The translations under genes and the position numbers were made by a program. From contig JAUUWR010000029.1 in NCBI GenBank assembly GCA_030588935.1, positions 1-11,024 of the forward strand: a DNA stretch of 11,024 nt. Reading direction: 5' to 3'. Source of the stretch: a bacterium. GTDB lineage: Archaea > Nanobdellota > Nanobdellia > Pacearchaeales > GW2011-AR1. Of this stretch, positions 6,378 to 11,024 are shown in pieces; positions within the stretch are counted from its first letter, which is position 1; the number at the start of each line of letters is the position of its first letter. The notes beneath the pieces are model-generated. The model was not told the origin of the DNA, ran no database searches, and worked only from the letters and a program-made list of their open reading frames with translations.

Positions 6378-6390
6378 TTAAATATTTATT
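6378..6390 (-). promoter_or_regulatory. TATA box for the surface-protein operon
   Basis: Minus-strand AATAAATATTTAA, centred near 6384, predicts a start near 6357, about 13 nt before the ATG at 6344. This is a fitting distance for a short-leader archaeal mRNA. Confidence 0.45.
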
Positions 6391-6446
6391 GGGCGTGTGC
6401 CAATTGAAATTAATTCTTTTATTATTTTTACTTATTTTTAATAACA

Positions 6447-6481
6447 AACTATAAAAAACCCTATAAACCCTTAATTCTAAT
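6447..6481. repeat. Direct repeat, right copy
   Basis: Matches 4348-4382 at 33 of 35 positions in the same orientation. The two copies bracket 2064 bp that contain only the minus-strand surface-protein operon, while both flanks carry plus-strand SRP genes. The repeat holds TATA-like CCTATAAACC, so part of the conservation could be promoter function. Confidence 0.7.
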
Positions 6482-6608
6482 CATTTTTATAAGTTAGCTT
6501 TTCAAAACAAAGCTTAATCAACTAAAAAACCAATAACTTAATAAGAACATAGTGAACTCTATAAGATAAAACATTATAAATTAAATATTAGATAATATAA
6601 AATAAAAC
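6482..6608 (+). promoter_or_regulatory. srp54 upstream region and promoter
   Basis: Non-coding. ATTATAAAT (6573-6581) predicts a start near 6603, about 5 nt before the ATG. It lies in AAAACATTATAAATTAAAT followed by AGATAAT, resembling the ftsY promoter (AAACATTATAAA, then AGATAAT). Further upstream AGCTTT (6494-6499) and AAAGCT (6510-6515) can form a small hairpin, of no recognised type. Confidence 0.45.
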
Positions 6609-7985
6609 ATGCTAAACAAACTCTCATCTGTCTTAAAGAAAAGCTTTGACAAAATAGCAAGAGCTGTATTTCTCGATAAAAAAACAATAGACACTGTTGT
6701 AAAAGATTTAGAAAGAGCACTGATTCAGGCAGACGTTAATGTCCATTTAGTTAAAAAACTCGGGGCTGAAATAAAAAAACAAGCACAAGATAAGAAAGTC
6801 AAAGGCATAGAAAAAAAAGAGCACCTAACTAAAATTCTCCATGATAAAATCTTAAACCTCTTAGGAAAAGAAAAACATGAATTAAAAATTAAAAAACACA
6901 AACAAATTAAAATCATGCTTGCAGGGCTATATGGTGCTGGAAAAACAACTACAACAGCCAAACTTGCTTCTTATTATTCAAAAAGAGGATTTAAAACAGC
7001 CATGATAGGATTGGACACCCACAGGCCAGCAGCCCCAGAACAATTAGAACAATTAGGAAAACAAACAAAAATCCAGACATTCATAGACAAAAACGAAAAA
7101 GACCCAATCAAAATATACAATAAATACAAAGAAAAACTAAAAGATTTCAACTTAATCATAATAGACACAGCAGGAAGGCATGATTTAGACAAACAATTAA
7201 CAGAAGAAATAAAATCATTGAACAAAGAAATAAAACCAGACTACAAGCTCCTTGTAATTCAGGCAGACATTGGGCAGGCAGCTAAAAAACAAGCTTCTGA
7301 ATTCCAAAAGACATGCGGCATTAATGGAGTTATAATAACAAGAATGGATTCTACTGCAAAAGCAGGAGGAGCCCTTACAGCGTGTGCAGAAACACAAGCC
7401 CCAGTCTATTTCATTGGAACAGGTGAAAAAATAAATGAATTCGAAACATTCAATCCTAAATCATTTATCTCCCGCCTCTTAGGTCTCGGAGACTTAGAAG
7501 GCCTTCTTGAAAAAGTAGAATCAGCAGTAGATAAAAAAGATCAAAAAAAACTAAAAGAAAAACTAGAACAAGGCAAATTCAACCTTCGCGACCTCCAATC
7601 CCAATTAAAATCAATGCAAGGAATGGGCTCTTTGAGCAAAATAGCTGAAATGATTCCAGGGTTGGGAAAAGTAAAAATCCCAGAAAATCTTTTAGGAACT
7701 CAAGAAAACAAATTAAAAAAATGGAATCACATAATCAATTCAATGACAGAAGAAGAAATCAACAATCCTGAAATAATTGAAAAACAAACCAGTAGATTAA
7801 GCAGAATAGCAAAAGGTTCTGGAACAACAACTACAGACATAAGACAGCTTCTCAAACAATACAAAATGCTTAAAGAAATGACCCAAGGAGCAGGCGATTT
7901 ATCAAGCATGGACATGTCCCAAGGACTCAGCCAAAAACAAATGATGAAACTTGCAAAGAAGTTTGGGAAGAAGATGAGGATTTAA
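6609..7985 (+). CDS. srp54: Signal recognition particle 54 kDa protein
   Basis: A 458-residue GTPase that binds 7S RNA and signal peptides of nascent chains and hands them to FtsY. The N domain spans about 1-95. The G domain shows P-loop GLYGAGKTTTTAKL (106-119), DTHRPAAPEQLEQL (136-149), DTAGRHDLD (186-194), TRMDSTAKAGG (244-254) and GTGEKINEFE (270-279). The Met-rich M domain runs from about 325, with LKSMQGMGSLSKIAEMIPG (333-351), the RNA-binding signature SRLSRIAKGSG (395-405) followed by TTTTDIRQLL, and a Met-rich Lys-rich tail. Length and order are normal for archaea. It shares strand with ftsY but is separated from it by the surface-protein cassette. Its stop overlaps the end of the convergent 87-residue ORF by 3 nt or so. 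Confidence 0.96.
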   Translation: MLNKLSSVLKKSFDKIARAVFLDKKTIDTVVKDLERALIQADVNVHLVKKLGAEIKKQAQDKKVKGIEKKEHLTKILHDKILNLLGKEKHELKIKKHKQIKIMLAGLYGAGKTTTTAKLASYYSKRGFKTAMIGLDTHRPAAPEQLEQLGKQTKIQTFIDKNEKDPIKIYNKYKEKLKDFNLIIIDTAGRHDLDKQLTEEIKSLNKEIKPDYKLLVIQADIGQAAKKQASEFQKTCGINGVIITRMDSTAKAGGALTACAETQAPVYFIGTGEKINEFETFNPKSFISRLLGLGDLEGLLEKVESAVDKKDQKKLKEKLEQGKFNLRDLQSQLKSMQGMGSLSKIAEMIPGLGKVKIPENLLGTQENKLKKWNHIINSMTEEEINNPEIIEKQTSRLSRIAKGSGTTTTDIRQLLKQYKMLKEMTQGAGDLSSMDMSQGLSQKQMMKLAKKFGKKMRI

Positions 7986-8245
7986 TCAAAATATATTGAT
8001 CCCTCAAGACAATACTCCCTTATTTTTCCTCTTACTCTCGTTCGGTGTATCCTAAAACGATCTCTTGAATAATCTCCTCCTCTAACTTTTGCATAAAGTC
8101 TAAATCTTTCAATAGTATAATTAATTGCATTAGTTTTATCAAAAAGTTCAAGCCCTAATTCAGTTGTTTTTGGAAATTGAGATTCTAATAACTCTAACAA
8201 AGCCTTTTTCCTAATTATTTTTCTAATAGGAACAATTCCTTCCAT
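7982..8245 (-). CDS. Small basic protein of unknown function (87 residues)
   Basis: No family recognised. The N-terminal half (MEGIVPIRKIIRKKALLELL and on) looks helical. The C-terminal half (about 47-77, RFRLYAKVRGGDYSRDRFRI then HRTRVRGK) is very rich in arginine, which suggests nucleic-acid binding (inference). It is judged real because its ATG lies 25.5 nt from the centre of the palindromic TATA box at 8266-8275, exactly as far as the divergent bud32 start, and because it fills the space up to the srp54 stop with a tail-to-tail overlap of a few bases. The predicted transcript is leaderless. A spurious ORF opposite an untranslated region is the alternative. Confidence 0.55.
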   Translation of the reverse strand: MEGIVPIRKIIRKKALLELLESQFPKTTELGLELFDKTNAINYTIERFRLYAKVRGGDYSRDRFRIHRTRVRGKIREYCLEGSIYFD

Positions 8246-8265
8246 AATTAATTAAAAAATCTAAC

Positions 8266-8275
8266 ATTTATAAAT
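8266..8275. promoter_or_regulatory. Symmetric TATA box shared by divergent leaderless genes
   Basis: ATTTATAAAT is a perfect palindrome centred at 8270.5. The minus-strand ATG begins at 8245 and the second in-frame bud32 ATG at 8296, both exactly 25.5 nt from the centre, the usual TATA-to-start distance in archaea. Both mRNAs are therefore predicted to begin at their start codons. Confidence 0.6.
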
Positions 8276-8295
8276 AAGATTATATTTGAATGGAT

Positions 8296-8889
8296 ATGAC
8301 AAAAACAATCCAACAAGGCGCAGAAGCAATTATCTCATTGCAAAACAACCAAATTCTCAAAAATAGAATTAAGAAATCATATCGCCTGAAAGAATTAGAT
8401 ATAAAACTAAGAACCAGAAGAACAAAATCAGAAGCAAAAATAATCGAAAAGCTCAAATCCATAATAAACGTCCCAAAAATCATCAAAACAGAAAATAATC
8501 AAATTATCATGCAACATCTAAAGGGCAAAAAACTCTCAGAACATTTAGAAAAACTCAACTACCAAAACATATGCAAACAATTAGGAGAAATCTTAACAAA
8601 ACTCCACAACCAAAACATAATCCACGGCGATTTAACAACCTCAAACATGATATTAAAAAACAACCAAGTCTACTTAATAGACTTTGGACTCGGCTTTCAT
8701 TCTCATAAAATCGAAGACAAAGCAGTTGACCTGCATCTCCTAAAACAAGCCTTAGAAGCAAAACATTTCACAATAGCAAATGAATGCATTACAACAATAC
8801 TTAAGAACTACAAACCAGATAATTATAAATTAATTTTGGAAAGAATTCCTGTAATAGAGTCAAGAGGGAGATATAAGAAAAAACATTAA
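8296..8889 (+). CDS. bud32: Bud32/PRPK-family kinase-ATPase of the KEOPS complex
   Basis: An atypical small protein kinase-like ATPase that works with Kae1, Cgi121 and Pcc1 to make N6-threonylcarbamoyladenosine at position 37 of tRNAs reading ANN codons. Counting from the upstream ATG at 8290, the protein opens TIQQGAEAII (glycine-loop substitute, residues 5-14) and has KNRIKKSYR (24-32). The catalytic loop is IIHGDLTTSNM (110-120; D114, N119), the metal site IDFGLG (130-135), then KAVDL (144-148) and a basic C-terminal tail ESRGRYKKKH. About 197-199 residues is a normal length for a free-standing protein, not the Kae1-Bud32 fusion. The ATG at 8296 is preferred to 8290 because it fits the TATA spacing. 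The 82-residue orphan follows after 1 nt. Confidence 0.9.
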   Translation: MTKTIQQGAEAIISLQNNQILKNRIKKSYRLKELDIKLRTRRTKSEAKIIEKLKSIINVPKIIKTENNQIIMQHLKGKKLSEHLEKLNYQNICKQLGEILTKLHNQNIIHGDLTTSNMILKNNQVYLIDFGLGFHSHKIEDKAVDLHLLKQALEAKHFTIANECITTILKNYKPDNYKLILERIPVIESRGRYKKKH

Positions 8890-8890
8890 A

Positions 8891-9139
8891 ATGCCAAGAA
8901 CAAACATATTTGCATCAAAAGAACTAACTTTAAAATACGATGGAACTTATTTTATTCTTTTAAAGGGAGATCATGCCCTTGGAAGCACTTATGATCCAAA
9001 ATCCACTAGGGATTTAATAAAGACTATACAAAACGAAATGCGAAAATCCGAACATGACATGCAATATAATCTAGAAGAATTTAATATCACCCCAAAAGCA
9101 AGAAAAAAACTAGAATCAAGAGTTCTCGCAGATAATTAA
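8891..9139 (+). CDS. Small protein of unknown function (82 residues) coupled to bud32
   Basis: Not recognised. The first third (KELTLKYDGTYFILLKGDHA, about 10-29) looks like a beta hairpin. The rest (KSTRDLIKTIQNEMRKSEHD, 37-56, and LEEFNITPKARKKLESRVLA) looks like two charged helices. There are no cysteines, membrane segment or signal peptide. It starts 1 nt after the bud32 stop, so translation is probably coupled, hinting at a shared process such as tRNA modification or KEOPS accessory function (inference only). Cgi121 and Pcc1 are possible small KEOPS partners, but I see no convincing match to either. Confidence 0.65.
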   Translation: MPRTNIFASKELTLKYDGTYFILLKGDHALGSTYDPKSTRDLIKTIQNEMRKSEHDMQYNLEEFNITPKARKKLESRVLADN

Positions 9140-9140
9140 A

Positions 9141-9150
9141 CTTATAAACC
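9141..9150 (+). promoter_or_regulatory. TATA box of the tRNA-Gln gene
   Basis: CTTATAAACC, centred about 27 nt upstream of the first tRNA base (9172), the standard archaeal spacing. Confidence 0.7.
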
Positions 9151-9171
9151 AAAAATCTTTGTTTTCTAAAT

Positions 9172-9244
9172 AGCCCCATAGTGCAGTGGTCAAGCATCTA
9201 GCGCTTTGGACGCTAGGACCTCGGTTCGAATCCGAGTGGGGCTA
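9172..9244 (+). tRNA. tRNA-Gln(UUG)
   Basis: A 73-nt cloverleaf without intron. Acceptor AGCCCCA (9172-9178) pairs with TGGGGCT (9237-9243), with discriminator A9244. The D stem is GTGC/GCAT, and the anticodon stem TAGCG/CGCTA (9199-9203 and 9211-9215) carries loop CTTTGGA and anticodon TTG (9206-9208). The T stem is CTCGG/CCGAG with loop TTCGAAT. CCA is not encoded. The A1-U72 first pair is what archaeal GatDE prefers when converting Glu-tRNA(Gln) to Gln-tRNA(Gln). Confidence 0.97.
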
Positions 9245-9265
9245 TTACAATAACTTTAAAAACAA

Positions 9266-9279
9266 AATTTTATATTTAA
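9266..9279 (+). promoter_or_regulatory. TATA box of candidate small RNA A
   Basis: ATTTTATATTTAA, centred near 9272, lies 24 nt before the GAATTTAAG block of element A. The spacing equals that at element B. It lies between the tRNA and rps15. Confidence 0.45.
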
Positions 9280-9295
9280 TACTTATAACTTACAA

Positions 9296-9385
9296 GAATT
9301 TAAGTTCGAGAGATGAGAAGATTAAGCTACCCATAACAGAACATAAGAGGACTCATCTGAAGAACCTAATAATTGTAAAGATATA
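9296..9385 (+). ncRNA. Candidate small RNA, copy A of a two-copy family (or rps15 leader element)
   Basis: Homologous to element B. GAATTTAAG (9296-9304) opens a 32-nt block with 27 matches ending GATTAAGC, and TAATTGTAAA (9370-9379) is identical. Arms TTAAGTTC (9300-9307) and GAACCTAA (9362-9369) pair at 7 of 8 positions. Inside them AGATGAG (9311-9317) and CTCATCT (9352-9358) form a perfect 7-bp stem, separated from the outer arms by an internal loop GAG/GAA. The outer arms carry two compensatory changes relative to B. The apical loop (9318-9351) is variable. It lies 52 nt after tRNA-Gln and 25 nt before rps15, so a cis role in uS15 regulation is possible. The copy at 1299, far from any ribosomal gene, argues for a free small RNA. 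No known family was recognised. Confidence 0.5.
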
Positions 9386-9409
9386 GATAAAATAATATTA
9401 AACAAAAAC

Positions 9410-9778
9410 ATGCCAAAAACAAAAACAACTAAGAAAATTGAAAAACCTGTTTGGTTGAAATACACAGAAAATGAAGTAAAAGCAATAATTTTAAAACTAG
9501 CCGACAAAGAATTAAGCACTGAAAAAATCGGATTAGTTCTTAGAGACCAATATGGCATCCCAAAAACAAAATTATTCAACATTAAAATAAGCAAAGTCCT
9601 CAAAGAAAAAAATAAATTCCAAGAGCCAACCTTATTAAACCTGCAGAAAAAATTGGAAAAAATCAAAGAACATTATAAAAAGAACAAGCAGGATAAAAAA
9701 TCTGAACGTTCTTTAATGATAACAAAAGCAAAACTAAAAAAAATAAGGGATTATTTGGAAAAAAAGAAGAAAAAATAA
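9410..9778 (+). CDS. rps15: Small ribosomal subunit protein uS15, short N-terminus
   Basis: A 122-residue basic protein of the 30S subunit, where uS15 binds the central domain of 16S rRNA. Signatures are PVWLKYTENEVKAIILKLAD (13-32), the archaeal-type KIGLVLRDQYGIP (39-51), KISKVLKEKN (59-68) and the helical region LLNLQKKLEKIKEHYKKNK (75-93), ending in a poly-Lys tail. Typical archaeal S15 has about 150 residues and begins with a conserved Met-His-Arg-Lys-Gly-rich arm. That arm is absent here, replaced by MPKTKTTKKIEK. No Shine-Dalgarno site precedes the ATG, and GATATAGATA (about 9380-9389) could serve as a TATA box for a leaderless mRNA. A DHH nuclease gene lies downstream, an arrangement common in archaea. 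Confidence 0.93.
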   Translation: MPKTKTTKKIEKPVWLKYTENEVKAIILKLADKELSTEKIGLVLRDQYGIPKTKLFNIKISKVLKEKNKFQEPTLLNLQKKLEKIKEHYKKNKQDKKSERSLMITKAKLKKIRDYLEKKKKK

Positions 9779-9787
9779 TTATATTAT

Positions 9788-9860
9788 GGGGCTCGCTCAC
9801 TTTGTTCGCTCGCCTATTTTATATACTAATAAATAAAATATTAATTAAGCAGATGGCGAG
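9788..9860. other. GC-rich motif and nested inverted repeats after rps15
   Basis: A 27-nt GC-rich tract (9788-9814) contains the imperfect direct repeat GCTCGCTCAC / TTCGCTCGCC. CTCGCC (9809-9814) can pair with GGCGAG (9855-9860), and TATTTTAT (9815-9822) with ATAAAATA (9833-9840). These could form a composite stem ending the rps15 transcript. TTTTATATAC (9817-9826) is also a TATA-like box facing the DHH gene. No coding is seen between 9779 and 10064. Confidence 0.35.
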
Positions 9861-9897
9861 TTAAATCAATCTAGTAATAGATAACATAAAACAAAGA

Positions 9898-9940
9898 TTG
9901 GTTTAAGGAGGAAAGCTTAAGCTATCCATTGTAAAGCTTA
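9898..9940 (+). other. Weaker relative of small RNA elements A and B
   Basis: Contains TTTAAG (9902-9907), AAGCTTAAGCTATCCA (9913-9927 region; A has TTAAGCTACCCA) and ATTGTAAAG (9928-9936) in the order seen in A and B, with the spacing shrunk. TAAGCT (9918-9923) can pair with AGCTTA (9935-9940). No TATA box lies at the expected distance, so this may be a decayed or unrelated copy. Confidence 0.25.
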
Positions 9941-9945
9941 TAAAA
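9938..9945 (+). promoter_or_regulatory. TATA box of the DHH nuclease gene
   Basis: TTATAAAA, centred at 9941.5, predicts a start at 9967-9968, which is exactly the first base of the long leader hairpin. Confidence 0.5.
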
Positions 9946-9966
9946 TTTAACAGATATTAGATAAAA

Positions 9967-10038
9967 GAAAAATTAAGTTATCTGAAGGGAAGGTGACTTG
10001 TTAGGAAACCGTTAGGTTTCATACGATCTTAATTTTTC
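9967..10038 (+). promoter_or_regulatory. Leader hairpin of the DHH nuclease gene, possible cis-regulatory RNA
   Basis: GAAAAATTAAG (9967-9977) pairs perfectly over 11 bp with CTTAATTTTTC (10028-10038). ATC (9980-9982) and GAT (10025-10027) extend it past a 2-nt bulge. Inside, GAAACC (10005-10010), loop GTTA, GGTTTC (10015-10020) form a 6-bp hairpin. The unpaired 5' side (TGAAGGGAAGGTGACTTGTT) is purine-rich, unlike its AT-rich surroundings. The start codon follows 27 nt later. No known riboswitch class was recognised. Confidence 0.5.
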
Positions 10039-10064
10039 CATAAAATAAAACAAAAAAGAGCAAC

Positions 10065-11024
10065 ATGATACAAGAAGAAATCAAAAATTTCACTAAAAAA
10101 TTCTTAAAAAATACAGAGAACAAAAAAATCCACATAATCAGTCACTATGACACTGACGGAATTACTTCTGCAGCAATCTTATCAAAAACCCTGAAAAGGC
10201 TCAACAAACAATTTTCAGTAAAGATTATCAAACAATTAGACAAAAAAGAAATCTGGTTATTTCCAGAAGATAAAATAATTGTCCTGCTAGATTTAGGCTC
10301 AAACAATCTAGACAAATTAGCAAAACTAAATAATCAAATCTTCATAATAGATCACCACGAAACATCTAAAAAAAACATACCCAAAAATATCCAAATAATC
10401 AACCCCCATCTTTTAGACGAGTATGAAGAATTATGCAGTTCAGAACTTATGTATTCAATCTCAAAAGAAATATCAAATGACAACAAAAACCTTGCCTATT
10501 TGGCAATCATAGGGATGATAGGAGATACCTTAGAAAAAAACATAAACAAAATACGAGATTCTATAATAAAAAATTCAAAAGTAAAAATAAAAAAAGGTCT
10601 TCTTTTATATCCTTCAACAAGACCTTTGGACAAAACAATTGAATTTAGTTCAAGGCCTTTTATTCCAGGAGCTACTGGAGACCATTTTGGAGCAATAGAA
10701 TTATTAAAAGAAGCTGAAATTAAAAAAATTGGAAAAACTTACAAATCATTAATAGACTTAAATGAACAAGAAATGAAAAATTTGACCACTGCAGTAATGT
10801 TAAGATTATCATCAAAAGAAAAAACACAAGAGTATATTGGAAATCTTTACTTGATAAAGTTTTTTAATAAAATCGAGGATGCACGGGAATTATCTGCAGT
10901 TATCAATGCCTGCAGCAGAATGGACCATCCTGAAATAGCTTTTATGATGTGCATAGGAAATTTCAATGCAAGAAAACAAGCAGAAAGAATCCACATAAAA
11001 TATAGGCAGCATATTATCTCAGGG
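10065..11024 (+). CDS. DHH-family phosphoesterase, archaeal RecJ-like nuclease (possibly GAN); C-terminus beyond window
   Basis: 320 codons without a stop to the window end. DHH motifs are intact: motif I ISHYDTDGITSAAIL (H27, D29, D31), motif II VLLDLG (D76), motif III IIDHHE (D96, H97, H98) and motif IV GMIGDTLE (D154). After a linker comes the start of the C-terminal part (TRPLDKTIEF, FIPGATGD), presumably leading to a DHHA1 domain outside the window. Archaeal RecJ-like proteins include the GINS-associated nuclease, a 5'-3' exonuclease, and Cdc45-like relatives; archaeal members are often about 450-480 residues. Intact metal residues argue for activity. Its position after rps15 matches a common archaeal gene order. 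A gins15 gene at the other end of the window supports, but does not prove, the GAN assignment. The mRNA probably starts with the hairpin leader. Confidence 0.88.
   Translation, partial: MIQEEIKNFTKKFLKNTENKKIHIISHYDTDGITSAAILSKTLKRLNKQFSVKIIKQLDKKEIWLFPEDKIIVLLDLGSNNLDKLAKLNNQIFIIDHHETSKKNIPKNIQIINPHLLDEYEELCSSELMYSISKEISNDNKNLAYLAIIGMIGDTLEKNINKIRDSIIKNSKVKIKKGLLLYPSTRPLDKTIEFSSRPFIPGATGDHFGAIELLKEAEIKKIGKTYKSLIDLNEQEMKNLTTAVMLRLSSKEKTQEYIGNLYLIKFFNKIEDARELSAVINACSRMDHPEIAFMMCIGNFNARKQAERIHIKYRQHIISG

Noticed and set aside
4348..6481. Integrative element with its own recombinase
   Set aside because: Direct repeats are present, but no integrase, transposase or tRNA-end attachment site lies between them.
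9296..9385. Element A as a C/D box guide RNA
   Set aside because: A CTGA occurs at 9357-9360 and an ATGAG at 9313-9317, but the C box is poor, no D'/C' pair is visible, and the motifs lie inside a perfect stem.
9186..9386. Open reading frame of 66 codons starting inside the tRNA gene
   Set aside because: It overlaps the complete tRNA-Gln and small RNA element A, and its peptide has no protein-like pattern.
9907..9915. GGAGGAAAG as the conserved core of RNase P RNA
   Set aside because: The partner conserved region and the surrounding GC-rich helices of RNase P RNA are absent.
9967..10038. Leader hairpin as an H/ACA guide RNA
   Set aside because: The upper hairpin ends in a 4-nt loop without a kink-turn, and no ACA box follows the lower stem.
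1..11024. CRISPR array, IS element or rRNA
   Set aside because: No regularly spaced repeats, transposase motifs or rRNA-like segments were seen on either strand.

Overview
The window looks like AT-rich DNA from an archaeon, most likely a small-genome DPANN lineage (Woesearchaeota/Pacearchaeota-like). That placement is an inference. It rests on archaeal-type information-processing genes (GINS subunit, SRP54 and FtsY, uS15, free-standing Bud32, DHH/RecJ-like nuclease), an archaeal-type phosphoglycerate mutase, tight gene packing, TATA boxes about 25 nt ahead of start codons, and little Shine-Dalgarno use.

Left block (1-2790, mainly minus strand): a GINS complex subunit cut by the window edge, a DEDDh exonuclease 4 nt upstream of it in the same operon, and an archaeal phosphoglycerate mutase (apgM). 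Between the exonuclease and apgM is a candidate small RNA (B) on the plus strand. Middle block (2789-7985): ftsY and srp54, the receptor and GTPase of the signal recognition particle pathway, on the plus strand. A small HExxH protein gene follows ftsY. A 2.06-kb minus-strand cassette lies between that gene and srp54: a frameshifted, membrane-anchored Cys-repeat/beta-propeller surface protein and a 7-helix membrane protein. It is bordered by near-identical 35-bp direct repeats.

Right block (7982-11024): a small basic orphan and the KEOPS kinase bud32 are transcribed divergently from one palindromic TATA box. They are followed by an 82-residue orphan, tRNA-Gln(UUG), candidate small RNA A, rps15, a structured non-coding stretch, and the start of a DHH nuclease gene that runs off the end. 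The linkage rps15-DHH nuclease is, from memory, common in archaea. The DHH nuclease may be the GINS-associated nuclease (GAN), which would functionally link it to the GINS gene at the other end.

The most interesting non-coding signals are: (1) elements A and B, two unlinked copies of an apparent RNA family with the same TATA-to-element spacing, conserved 5' and 3' blocks, a variable middle and pairing arms with two compensatory changes; (2) a hairpin of about 72 nt that begins where a TATA box predicts the start of the DHH nuclease mRNA; (3) the direct repeats around the surface-protein cassette; (4) a GC-rich palindrome inserted in frame into the disordered domain of FtsY; (5) the exactly symmetric divergent promoter at bud32.
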